Assembly: GCF_009372215.1 (NCBI RefSeq) | Contig: NZ_LWRV01000035.1 | Location: 1-64,000, forward strand | Direction of reading: 5' to 3' | DNA: 64,000 nt | Origin: Acinetobacter portensis | GTDB taxonomy: Bacteria > Pseudomonadota > Gammaproteobacteria > Pseudomonadales > Moraxellaceae | Part shown: piece after piece, positions 1 to 8,444 of the stretch | Layout: each line of letters starts with the position of its first letter | Position numbering within the stretch: position 1 is the first letter of the stretch | The notes under the pieces: model-generated | Told to the model about the DNA's origin: nothing | Databases searched by the model: none | The model's input: the letters and a program-made list of their open reading frames with translations, nothing else | Made by a program: the position numbers and the translations under genes

Positions 1-25
1 ATATCGAACTCAGGTTAATTAGAAT

Positions 26-62
26 AATTCCGTATTTTTGAGAAAAGGTACGGAATTTTTTA
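26..62 (+). terminator. Rho-independent terminator of an upstream gene
   Basis: The inverted repeat AATTCCGTA / TACGGAATT (26-34 and 49-57) is followed by a T-run. It probably ends a gene that lies before the start of the window. Confidence 0.6.
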
Positions 63-194
63 TTGAAGTGATCTTTTGGTCAGAAAAAATACGCTAAATG
101 GTAATAAAATTGAAAATATTTTCAATTATCTGTGTTATATCTAATATTAATCTTATCGAATTGTTTAAAACATAAAAAATAACAGGAGGATATG

Positions 195-665
195 ATGGAA
201 TTAGATCGTTATGATAAGCATATATTGGAAATTTTAACCAATGAAGATGTGAATCTAAATGAACTGTCTGAGCGTATTAATCTATCTGTCAGCTCGGTAC
301 ATCGACGTATTAAAAATTTAATAGATACTAAAGTGATCTCGGGCTTAAAACGGGATATTAATTATCAAAAATTAGGGTTTAGTTTGCATGTTTTACTACA
401 AGTTTCACTTAGTAAACATGACACAGATACTTTTGCAAAATTTTTAGAAGAACTTGAAAGTATTCCAGAAGTCATCAATGCATTTTTAGTTACGGGGCAA
501 TCGGCAGATTTTATTGTCGAAGTGATTGCAAAAGATATGGAAAATTATAGTGAAGTGCTCCTGCGTAGAATTGGAAAAATTGAGCATGTCGTTGCATTAC
601 ATTCGAGTTTTGTCATTAAAGAATATAATGTATTTAATTGCAGTGGATTGCTGAGCGGGGTTTAA
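195..665 (+). CDS. Lrp/AsnC family transcriptional regulator
   Basis: This is a DNA-binding regulator of the feast/famine (Lrp/AsnC) family. An N-terminal helix-turn-helix spans about residues 4-50 (LSERINLSVSSVHRRIKNL). A C-terminal ligand-binding/oligomerisation (RAM) domain follows at about 65-145. The length of 156 residues is normal for the family. Two ATG codons stand in tandem; AGGAGG at 184-189 is well spaced for the second (195) and too close to the first (192). Such proteins usually sense amino acids and control neighbouring transport or catabolic genes, but the only close neighbour is a small membrane protein, so the effector is unknown. Confidence 0.88.
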   Translation: MELDRYDKHILEILTNEDVNLNELSERINLSVSSVHRRIKNLIDTKVISGLKRDINYQKLGFSLHVLLQVSLSKHDTDTFAKFLEELESIPEVINAFLVTGQSADFIVEVIAKDMENYSEVLLRRIGKIEHVVALHSSFVIKEYNVFNCSGLLSGV

Positions 666-713
666 GTTTTAGGCTCAACTCACATTGTGAAGTTTATCTA
701 GAACTTAATATTC

Positions 714-1016
714 ATGGCATTATTTATTCGATTTTTCAGTATTGGTATTTTAATTGCTGTATTGTGGATAGGCTTAGATACTTTTTACGTACATTCTAAA
801 GTTGCTTATACTTTTTCAAAACATTTGGATGTACTGTGGTATGTGTTTACTTATTTATTATTGTTTTGGGGAAGCTTAGTATTATTTAAACAACATAGAA
901 TCATTCAGAAATACGGTTTCAGGCTATTAACTGCCTTTATTCTTTGGGTAGTTACATTGCCTATTTACATGGTTCTAACTTTGAGATTTCATGTTGCTGT
1001 GGGATGGTCGCTTTAA
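714..1016 (+). CDS. small hypothetical three-helix membrane protein
   Basis: I do not recognise this 100-residue protein. It is very hydrophobic, with three probable transmembrane helices at about residues 5-26, 40-57 and 70-92. It starts 48 bases after the Lrp-type regulator on the same strand and is followed by a strong terminator, so the two could share a transcript. No convincing ribosome binding site precedes the ATG. The hydrophobic pattern and position support a real gene; the function is unknown. Confidence 0.55.
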   Translation: MALFIRFFSIGILIAVLWIGLDTFYVHSKVAYTFSKHLDVLWYVFTYLLLFWGSLVLFKQHRIIQKYGFRLLTAFILWVVTLPIYMVLTLRFHVAVGWSL

Positions 1017-1059
1017 ATTTTTAAGTTATTTAAATGCTTTAAATGCTGATCTAAGATAT

Positions 1060-1090
1060 AAAAAACGCACCTAAAGGTGCGTTTTTTTTA
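1060..1090. terminator. bidirectional terminator
   Basis: The hairpin AAAAAACGCACC / GGTGCGTTTTTT (1060-1071 and 1077-1088) is A/T-flanked on both sides. It serves the small membrane protein on the plus strand and the convergent yebC/pmpR gene on the minus strand. Confidence 0.85.
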
Positions 1091-1100
1091 CAGAATAGGT

Positions 1101-1850
1101 TTATGCATCTAATTCTGCAAGAACTTCATCAGAGAATTCAACGTTTGTATAAACGTTTTGAACATCATCAAGATCTTCAAACATATCAATCATTTTTAAG
1201 ATTTTTTTCGCTTGTTCGATATCTGTGATTTCAGCTTTAGTAGAAGGGCTCATCACCACTTCAGCATTGTCAGATTTAAGACCTGCAGCAGATAAAGCAT
1301 CTTGAACATCACCAAATGCTTCAGGCGTAGTAATCACTAAGATTTGATCTTCATCAACTTCAATATCTTCAGCGCCAGCTTCTAATGCAACTTCCATGAT
1401 TTGATCTTCTAAAGAAACATCTTCAAAAGTAATCTCGCCACGTTTCGTGAATAAGAAAGCAACTGAACCGTTGGTACCTAAGTTACCATCAGTTTTAGAG
1501 AAGCAGTGACGTACATCAGGCACAGTACGGTTAAGGTTGTCTGTCATTGTTTCAACAAGAACAGCAACACCACCAACACCGTAACCTTCGTATGTAATTT
1601 CTTTTAAATCGTCGTTATCATCGCCACCAGCACCGCGCTGAATTGCACGATTAATCACATCACGTGTCATGTTTACAGACAGTGCTTTTTCCACAACAGC
1701 ACGTAGACGAGGGTTACTTCCCGCATCTGGGCCACCGAGTTTTGCAGCAGTTGTTAATTCACGGATGTATTTGGTAAAAAGTTTACCTCGGCTAGCATCT
1801 TGTTTTGCTTTACGATGCTTAATATTGGCCCACTTGGAATGACCCGCCAT
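1101..1850 (-). CDS. YebC/PmpR family protein
   Basis: This 249-residue protein belongs to the YebC/PmpR family (TACO1 in mitochondria). Members act as DNA-binding regulators or, in other branches, help translate proline-rich stretches. The family's N-terminal signature [14 protein letters not shown] fixes the start at 1850. The open frame continues 65 codons further upstream, but that part has no family resemblance and precedes the invariant start motif. The protein contains the usual three-domain core, with GTKRGEITF-type and acidic segments ([11 protein letters not shown]) in the C-terminal half. It appears to be monocistronic and ends at a shared bidirectional terminator. Confidence 0.92.
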   Translation of the reverse strand: MAGHSKWANIKHRKAKQDASRGKLFTKYIRELTTAAKLGGPDAGSNPRLRAVVEKALSVNMTRDVINRAIQRGAGGDDNDDLKEITYEGYGVGGVAVLVETMTDNLNRTVPDVRHCFSKTDGNLGTNGSVAFLFTKRGEITFEDVSLEDQIMEVALEAGAEDIEVDEDQILVITTPEAFGDVQDALSAAGLKSDNAEVVMSPSTKAEITDIEQAKKILKMIDMFEDLDDVQNVYTNVEFSDEVLAELDA

Positions 1851-2104
1851 GCGAAATGCTCCTTGTAGATTGGCTGTATGCCGATCGAATTGTGCAAATT
1901 CTACCATAAGGGGTTTTTTCGGATAAAGTGTTTCAAAACAAGATTTGTTCAGTTTGTTTAAACTTTTGAAAAAATGCTTAAATTCGAGGCAAAAGATGGA
2001 ATAACGAGAGCTATTTTTATTTTGAGTTGAATTAAAATCATCCAAACTTAATTATTGATAAAAAGTGGGATATAAAAATCATGTGTTTTTATATCCCGAT
2101 TATA

Positions 2105-2665
2105 TTATTTTGGTTCTGGAATAACGATATCTAAACCTACTTTTTCTTTATACAGCTGTTTCAATAAGGCTAAATCATGATTGATTTCTGTAGGATAAAT
2201 TTTTCCTAAAATCCCACCACGTTTATTTTTTGAATCTGCATATAATAAAACAATAGGTACATTCGCAGCTTTTGCAATATGCCAAAAACCTGTGCGAATA
2301 GGGCGACGTTCTTCACCGTTCCTAGCCCGTGTTGCTTCAGGTGCAATTACTAAATTGAATTTGTCATTTTTTTCAAAATGTTCAACCATTTGTGACACGA
2401 TATCTTTACTTGATTTACGATCTACAGGAATACCACCCACAGCATCTAAAAGCGGTTTAAAAGGCCCTTTGAATAATTCTTTTTTGATTAATGTATGAAT
2501 TTTTATGTCATAAATTTGGAAGAGTGCAATAGAAAGTACAGCATCCATCATTGATGTATGTTCAAAGCCAACAATGACTTGTTTATCTTCAAGAATATTA
2601 TCTTCAACTTTATATGTCCAACCTGATACTTTGAAGGCTGTCTCACCAAGAAATTTTTTAAACAT
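2105..2665 (-). CDS. PlsC-like 1-acylglycerol-3-phosphate acyltransferase family protein
   Basis: This is a membrane-associated acyltransferase of the PlsC/LPLAT family, which transfers acyl chains to lysophospholipids or related acceptors. The catalytic HX4D motif is seen as HTSMMD near residue 36. The second block, GGIPVDR at about 77-83, and the third, APEATRA at about 108-114, match family motifs for acceptor-phosphate binding. At 186 residues it is shorter than PlsC (about 240), like many accessory acyltransferases. It lies just upstream of the yebC/pmpR-like gene with a 250-base gap. The true acceptor cannot be told from sequence. Confidence 0.82.
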   Translation of the reverse strand: MFKKFLGETAFKVSGWTYKVEDNILEDKQVIVGFEHTSMMDAVLSIALFQIYDIKIHTLIKKELFKGPFKPLLDAVGGIPVDRKSSKDIVSQMVEHFEKNDKFNLVIAPEATRARNGEERRPIRTGFWHIAKAANVPIVLLYADSKNKRGGILGKIYPTEINHDLALLKQLYKEKVGLDIVIPEPK

Positions 2666-2962
2666 AAGAAAAATGACACAGGAAACCGAAAGGCCTAATT
2701 TCTACTTATTAGTTGAAACAGTCAATATTAAATTTAGAAAACATGTTATGTCGATTGAAAATATAAAGCTTAAAGAGGTTTAATATTTGATTTTGAATAT
2801 CAAATATTCAATTAAGACTTGAAAAATGTTTTTAGATATAAAAGAACTCTTAGTTATGGTGATTTATTGCTACCCAAATGTGTGAATAGTTATTAGACTT
2901 TTGTCGTACAAAAAATTCACAGTTATGTTTGAAATTAAGCTTTTCATTCTTTGGGGCGGTAA

Positions 2963-3079
2963 ATGATCTATTTTTCAGCATTGGTATTCGCTATGGTCAT
3001 GTTTACTATTGTCGTTTTATGGTCGGTTGTCGAATACCTCATTCAAAGTAAAAGCGATGAGGCTTTTGAACCTAAATAA
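2963..3079 (+). CDS. 38-residue single-helix membrane protein (candidate small gene)
   Basis: This short ORF starts at ATG 2963, seven bases after a GGGGCGG ribosome-binding-like run at 2953-2959, and ends in TAA at 3077-3079. The product has a hydrophobic helix at about residues 4-26 and a charged tail (QSKSDEAFEPK). This layout is typical of bacterial small membrane proteins that modulate a larger membrane complex. It stands alone in a roughly 700-base gap between the acyltransferase and the tRNA. No homolog is recognised, so only the coding signals support it. Confidence 0.5.
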   Translation: MIYFSALVFAMVMFTIVVLWSVVEYLIQSKSDEAFEPK

Positions 3080-3371
3080 GTTCAATTGAAATTTATTTTA
3101 AAAATAAGCGTTTGATTAATTTTATTCTTTAATAACATATTGATCTTGTATGTGATTTTTAATTTATGAGTTTTATCTTTCATTTTTTTTGATGGCTGGC
3201 TGATGAGGGGTTTATGTTAATATGATTAAAAATTAAACAAATCATTTAAATTCATAGTCTTATTCTTGTTCTATTAGTATTCGATTGTTCTTAAAATTGC
3301 TTGTATTTTATATTCGTCTTGGTTAGTATTCTTTGCGATTGAACTTGTTGTATCAATAAATTCAATATATA

Positions 3372-3448
<77 letters not shown>

Positions 3449-3455
3449 GTTTCGA

Positions 3456-3488
3456 AACCCCGTAACTCTTTGAGTTATGGGGTTTTTT
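3456..3488 (+). terminator. terminator of the tRNA gene
   Basis: A long hairpin, AACCCCGTAACTC / GAGTTATGGGGTT with a 3-base loop, is followed by a T-run, eight bases after the tRNA CCA. Confidence 0.85.
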
Positions 3489-3568
3489 AACATCAAAAAT
3501 ATAATGGTGTAAGCGTAAATTATACATTTAGCAGATGCTTTTATGGCGAATGCAGAGGAGGGAGTGTA

Positions 3569-4543
3569 ATGAGCTTTCCTAAAAGTTATAAGGAATTAAG
3601 TCTAGAACCATCTTCTAAGCATGTACTTGAACTATTAAATCACATTGAGGAAAAAAGCGGTGTATTAGTTCATAGCAGTGGGCATGGTAAAGAAGAAGGT
3701 ACAGAACTCAAAGGTACTTTAACTTACAGTATTGGGCTAAGTAGTGGCATCATGATAGCCCTAAATAAAACTTTACCAAGCGTCTATATCAAACAATATT
3801 TACAAAATGGGGGTGATATATTTAAGTTGCTACCCCATTTAAAAACTTATATATCTGATAAATACATGGTAAGTAAACGTGGACAATCAAAAAAAGGTTA
3901 TAACACTTACTTGGATAAATTTGATTGGCTAAATCCGAGTGAAAAAAATCCATCATTTTTACTTAAAAAAATTGATATAGCCCATGCAAAAGAAATTATT
4001 GATTTGCATATAAAACATGATGGTGTGATGGGGTTATCTACCCCTCCTAAAGATACAGCACATTCCTCATCTTCAAATGGCAAAAAATCAGAGAAAGAAT
4101 TATCCCCTGAAGATCTTTTAAAAAAGCTTGAACGCCAAGATGCCATTGGTACAAAAGGCGAAGATTTTGTAATTGCATATGAAAAAGAACGTTTAGAAAA
4201 ACTAGGTGCTGATTTATCAAAAATAGAAGAAGATTTGATTGATCATAGAAAAATCAATGTCAGCCAAGGCTACGACATTGAAAGTCATTTCAATGGTCAA
4301 TCACGTTATATTGAGGTGAAAACTACAACCGTAAATGCAAATACAGAATTCTTTTTTAGCGCAAATGAATATGAAGTTCTTCAAGTAAAAGGCAAAGAAG
4401 CTTATATCTACCGAGTAGTACTGAGTGAAAATTTAAAATCACTCCTTGAGATTAAAGAAATTCAAAATCCATTTGGTTATAAAGACATAACCGATTTTAA
4501 AGCCATTGCATTTAAAGCGAAATTAAGTGACTTTGATGAGTGA
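3569..4543 (+). CDS. DUF3883 (NO VEIN C-terminal-like) domain protein, putative nuclease fold
   Basis: The C-terminal third (about residues 190-310) matches the DUF3883 pattern. It starts with GTKGEDFV and continues through YDIES to RYIEVKTTT, giving the E...D...ExK layout of a PD-(D/E)XK restriction-endonuclease-like core. The N-terminal 150 residues are not recognised. A lysine/glutamate-rich linker lies at about 170-190. GGAGGGAG sits just before ATG 3569. The gene stands alone between a tRNA and an OsmC-YcaO gene. DUF3883 domains often occur in restriction or other defence proteins, so a defence role is possible but inferred. No methylase or helicase partner is nearby. Confidence 0.7.
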   Translation: MSFPKSYKELSLEPSSKHVLELLNHIEEKSGVLVHSSGHGKEEGTELKGTLTYSIGLSSGIMIALNKTLPSVYIKQYLQNGGDIFKLLPHLKTYISDKYMVSKRGQSKKGYNTYLDKFDWLNPSEKNPSFLLKKIDIAHAKEIIDLHIKHDGVMGLSTPPKDTAHSSSSNGKKSEKELSPEDLLKKLERQDAIGTKGEDFVIAYEKERLEKLGADLSKIEEDLIDHRKINVSQGYDIESHFNGQSRYIEVKTTTVNANTEFFFSANEYEVLQVKGKEAYIYRVVLSENLKSLLEIKEIQNPFGYKDITDFKAIAFKAKLSDFDE

Positions 4544-4847
4544 AAATGAACTTAAATAACAGTATAAGTCATTGTATAAGTAATTATTTAATAGTTGTAC
4601 AAAGGGTTTAGGTATAAATTCACTTAAATAGGTCTACATTTTTTATGAGTGTATGCTGTGGTTATATCTCTGCAAATCCCTCTATAATAGCCATCATTAT
4701 TACGAATGCTAAAATTTAGTTTGAGAACTGAATTTTGCATAAGTCACATCTTTTTTAAGTCAAACTCATCCTATTGAAACGGCTTAGGTTACAAAATTCA
4801 AATTTTTATGTGCCAATGCAGGCATATAGAAATATTTAGGTGCATGC
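4544..4847. other. intergenic region upstream of the OsmC-YcaO gene
   Basis: This AT-rich gap contains no convincing ORF. A TATAAT at 4683-4688 could be a -10 element, but its -35 is weak. AGGTG shortly before 4848 is the likely ribosome binding site of the next gene. No tRNA-derived direct repeat was seen that would mark an integrated element at the tRNA. Confidence 0.4.
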
Positions 4848-7049
4848 ATGGAAATAAAGGTTAATTATCTCGATAATCTTCGACAAGAAGCAAAGTTCGA
4901 TGATTTTACAGTAATCGCCGATCAGCCAATTCGCTATAAAGGGGATGGTTCAGCACCAGGACCATTCGATTATTTTCTTGCGTCATCTGCTTTATGTGCT
5001 GCATATTTTGTAAAAGTATATTGTGCTGCTCGTGACATCCCAACAGACAATATTCGTTTATCTCAAAACAATATTGTAGATCCTGAAAATCGTTATAAAC
5101 AAATTTTCAAAATTCAGGTCGAACTTCCTGCCGATATTTCAGAAAAAGATCGCCAAGGGATTTTACGTTCAATTGACCGTTGTACTGTTAAAAAAGTCAT
5201 TCAAACAGGTCCTGAATTTATTATTGAAGAAGTTGAAAGCATCGATGCAGATGCGCAAGCTTTGCTTATGCCAAGTCTGACTTCTGAAAATAGCACGTAT
5301 ATTTTAGGTAAAGATAAACCGCTAGAAGAAACCATTGCCAATATGTCTGCTATTTTGGCGGGTTTAGGCATGAAAATTGAGATCGCATCTTGGCGTAATA
5401 TTGTGCCAAATGTATGGTCACTTCATATTCGTGATGCACAATCTCCAATGTGTTTTACCAATGGTAAAGGCTCTACAAAAGAAAGCGCATTAGCCTCTGC
5501 TTTAGGCGAATTTATTGAACGTCTAAACTGTAACTTCTTCTATAACGATCAATTCTGGGGTGAAGATATTGCCAATGCAGAATTTGTTCATTATCCAGAT
5601 GAAAAGTGGTTTCAACCAGGTTCAAAGGGTGAATTACCTCAAGAAATTCTAGATGAATACACTTTAGGAATTTATAACCCTGAAGATGAGCTTTTAGGTA
5701 CGCATTTATATGATACCAATTCGGGCAATACAGCACGCGGTATTTGTTCATTGCCGTTTGTACGTCAGTCAGATGGTGAAACAGTTTATTTCCCATCTAA
5801 CCTCATTGAAAACTTATACTTATCGAATGGGATGAGTGCAGGGAATACACTTGCAGAAGCACAAGTTCAGTGTTTATCTGAAATTTTTGAACGTGCTGTA
5901 AAACGTGAAATTTTAGAAGGTGAACTTACACTTCCAGATGTTCCTGAAGACGTTTTAGCAAAGTATCCAAGTATTGTTGAAGGTATTAAAGGTTTAGAAG
6001 AGCAAGGTTTCCCTGTATTGGTGAAAGATGCATCTTTAGGTGGTCAATTTCCTGTGATGTGTGTGACTTTAATGAATCCACGTACAGGTGGTGTATTTGC
6101 ATCATTTGGCGCACACCCTAAACTTGAAGTTGCTTTGGAACGTAGTTTGACGGAATTGCTACAAGGTCGTAGCTTTGAAGGTTTAAATGATCTTCCAAAA
6201 CCAACCTTTAGTTCAAATGCGGTAACAGAACCAAATAACTATGTAGAACATTTTATCGATTCAAGCGGTGTCGTGTCTTGGCATTTCTTCAGTGCAAAAT
6301 CAGACTATGAATTTGTCGAGTGGGATTTCTCAAGTGAAGGCGAAAATGCCAATGCGGAAGAAGCGGCAACGTTGTTTGGTATTCTTGAAGAGCTAGGCAA
6401 AGAAAGCTATATGGCGGTTTATCAGCATTTAGGTGCAACAGCTTGCCGTATTTTAGTGCCCGATTATTCTGAGATTTATTTGGTCGAAGATTTGGTTTGG
6501 GATAATACCAATAAAGCACTTTTATTCCGTGAAGACATTTTAAATATTCACCGTTTAGATGACGAACAACTTGAAGCTTTGGTTGAGCGTTTAGAAGAAG
6601 TTGAAGCGGATGATTACACCGACATCGTAACCCTCATTGGTATTGAATTTGATGATAATACAGTTTGGGGACAATTGACGATTCTTGAATTAAAATTGTT
6701 GATTTACATTGCATTACAACAGTTTGAAGAAGCGAAAGAGTTGGTAGAAACATTCCTTCAATACAACACAAATACAGTTGAACGTGGTTTGTTCTATCAA
6801 TGCATGAACGTGGTTCTAGAAGTTGAACTTGATGATGATTTAGACCTTAATGATTTTGAACCAAATTTCCGCCGTATGTTTGGTGATGAGCGTATGGATG
6901 CAGTGATTGGTTCAATGGATGGAAGCATTCGTTTCTATGGTTTAACTGAAACCAATATGCAACTTGAAGGTTTAGACCGTCATTTACGTTTAATCGATAG
7001 CTATAAAAAATTACATGCAGCACGTGCAAAGTTTGTGGCTGTATCTTAA
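4848..7049 (+). CDS. OsmC domain/YcaO domain fusion protein
   Basis: This 733-residue protein joins three parts. An OsmC/Ohr-like domain covers about residues 1-135 (SSALCAAYFVKVYC, RSIDRCTVKKVIQTGP). A YcaO domain covers about 150-560. A helical, TPR-like tail follows (LKLLIYIALQQFEEAKELVETFLQ). YcaO proteins use ATP to phosphorylate backbone amides; the E-rich ATP-site blocks are seen as GEFIERLNC and SEIFERAVKRE. E. coli YcaO is linked to RimO-dependent methylthiolation of ribosomal protein S12, whereas other family members make azolines in peptides. No precursor peptide or partner dehydrogenase gene is adjacent, so an S12-type or sulfur-related role is more likely than natural-product synthesis. 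Confidence 0.9.
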   Translation: MEIKVNYLDNLRQEAKFDDFTVIADQPIRYKGDGSAPGPFDYFLASSALCAAYFVKVYCAARDIPTDNIRLSQNNIVDPENRYKQIFKIQVELPADISEKDRQGILRSIDRCTVKKVIQTGPEFIIEEVESIDADAQALLMPSLTSENSTYILGKDKPLEETIANMSAILAGLGMKIEIASWRNIVPNVWSLHIRDAQSPMCFTNGKGSTKESALASALGEFIERLNCNFFYNDQFWGEDIANAEFVHYPDEKWFQPGSKGELPQEILDEYTLGIYNPEDELLGTHLYDTNSGNTARGICSLPFVRQSDGETVYFPSNLIENLYLSNGMSAGNTLAEAQVQCLSEIFERAVKREILEGELTLPDVPEDVLAKYPSIVEGIKGLEEQGFPVLVKDASLGGQFPVMCVTLMNPRTGGVFASFGAHPKLEVALERSLTELLQGRSFEGLNDLPKPTFSSNAVTEPNNYVEHFIDSSGVVSWHFFSAKSDYEFVEWDFSSEGENANAEEAATLFGILEELGKESYMAVYQHLGATACRILVPDYSEIYLVEDLVWDNTNKALLFREDILNIHRLDDEQLEALVERLEEVEADDYTDIVTLIGIEFDDNTVWGQLTILELKLLIYIALQQFEEAKELVETFLQYNTNTVERGLFYQCMNVVLEVELDDDLDLNDFEPNFRRMFGDERMDAVIGSMDGSIRFYGLTETNMQLEGLDRHLRLIDSYKKLHAARAKFVAVS

Positions 7050-7087
7050 TTTTTAAAGAATAGAAACACATCTGATATTAGAATAAT

Positions 7088-7116
7088 AAAAAAGCTCCTA
7101 AATAGGAGCTTTTTTA
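7088..7116. terminator. bidirectional terminator
   Basis: The hairpin AAAAAGCTCC / GGAGCTTTTT lies between the convergent OsmC-YcaO and MFS genes. Confidence 0.85.
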
Positions 7117-7153
7117 TTACTAATTTTTCATATTATACTCTTAACGAGGGTAA

Positions 7154-8440
7154 TTAAGCACCGACAGGCTCAGCAGGTTTTTTGCTTTTTACTAAAATAA
7201 GTAATGCAATAATACCTACAAATGCAAAGGCACTCGCTAAGATAAATGCAGTGTGATAACCACCACCGTATTGAATAATAAAGCCTGTTAAAGCAGGAGA
7301 TAAAATACCTGCTAGGTTTGCAAGTAAGTGTACAAAACCACCCGCACTACCAATTTTATTCGCTGGTACGATATCTTGTAGTAAAGACCAACATGCTTGC
7401 GGAGTCATATATGCAAAGATTGTTGCTACTGTAATACAGCCTACAGCCATCCACATAGATTGAGCAAACGCAGTTGCAAATACTGCAATGGCAGCAATCA
7501 CTAAACCAACAAAAATAATGACTTTTCTTGAGAATAGGAAATTATTTGATTTCTTGAAAATGAAATCACAAATAATACCACCACCTAAGAAACCGACAGT
7601 CGCACCTAACCAAGGCAACATACCAATAATACTCATGCTTTTAATATCAAGGTTTTGGTAATCTACAAGGTAGCTTGGTAACCAAGATAAGAAGAAGAAT
7701 TGAATATAGTTAAAGCAGAAGAATGCTGATGCAATACCTAAAACAGGACCAGAGAAAATATATGTCCAAATAGATGTTTGAACTTGTTCAACACCATCAT
7801 CTGTAGTGGCAATAGAAGCAGGACGGTTTTCAACAATTAAGTCGCGTTCTTCTTGTGAAACTGAAGGGTGATCTTCAGGTTTATCACGGAATAAAAATAA
7901 CCATGCAACAACCCAAACTAAGCCCAATAAACCAATAATGACAAAGGCAATACGCCAGCCATAATACAAACCAACTAAACCGACAATAGGTGCTGCAATT
8001 GCTGCGCCTAAGGGTTGACCTGCGTTAGTAAAACCAACTGCACGACCTACTTCTTTTTTAGGGAACCAATTAGAAATAGATTTATTGTTGGTTGTTCCCA
8101 TTGGGCCTTCACCCATACCAAATAAAACACGAACAAATAGTAGTTGGCTAAAACTTGTTACAACAGCAGTTGCACCGCAAAACACAGACCAAACTGATGC
8201 CGCAGAAGCGAATACTTTACGTGGACCAAATTTATCTGCGGCAATACCACCTAAAAAGCAGAATACACAGTAACCAATAAAGAATGCACTGAATAGCAGA
8301 CCCATTTGCGCATCATTAAGTACTAAATCCTTTTTGACAAAAGGTGCCATAACAGAAAGGGCTGCTCGGTCTAAATAGTTTAAGATCCCTGCAAGGAATA
8401 ATAGTATTGCAACTACTACTCGATATCTATTTTTAAACAT
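7154..8440 (-). CDS. MFS transporter, anion:cation symporter (sugar-acid) type
   Basis: This 428-residue, 12-helix permease is of the ACS/phthalate-glucarate branch of the major facilitator superfamily. The first helix carries the ILNYLDRAALSVMAPF block typical of sugar-acid carriers, and the A motif appears as GGIAADKFGPRKV. It starts 4 bases after the stop of the enolase-superfamily gene 8445-9587, so the two form a tight operon. A matching operator motif lies in front of that operon. The likely role is uptake of the substrate of the neighbouring enzyme; the exact sugar acid is unknown. The garD cluster has a second, GudP-type transporter of its own. Confidence 0.88.
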   Translation of the reverse strand: MFKNRYRVVVAILLFLAGILNYLDRAALSVMAPFVKKDLVLNDAQMGLLFSAFFIGYCVFCFLGGIAADKFGPRKVFASAASVWSVFCGATAVVTSFSQLLFVRVLFGMGEGPMGTTNNKSISNWFPKKEVGRAVGFTNAGQPLGAAIAAPIVGLVGLYYGWRIAFVIIGLLGLVWVVAWLFLFRDKPEDHPSVSQEERDLIVENRPASIATTDDGVEQVQTSIWTYIFSGPVLGIASAFFCFNYIQFFFLSWLPSYLVDYQNLDIKSMSIIGMLPWLGATVGFLGGGIICDFIFKKSNNFLFSRKVIIFVGLVIAAIAVFATAFAQSMWMAVGCITVATIFAYMTPQACWSLLQDIVPANKIGSAGGFVHLLANLAGILSPALTGFIIQYGGGYHTAFILASAFAFVGIIALLILVKSKKPAEPVGA

Positions 8441-8444
8441 GAAT

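Noticed and set aside
1851-2045. 65-codon N-terminal extension of the YebC/PmpR protein
   Set aside because: It precedes the invariant family start MAGHSKW and has no family resemblance.
4848-7049. azoline-containing peptide gene cluster around the YcaO gene
   Set aside because: There is no precursor peptide, dehydrogenase or exporter nearby, and the OsmC fusion is a conserved stand-alone protein.
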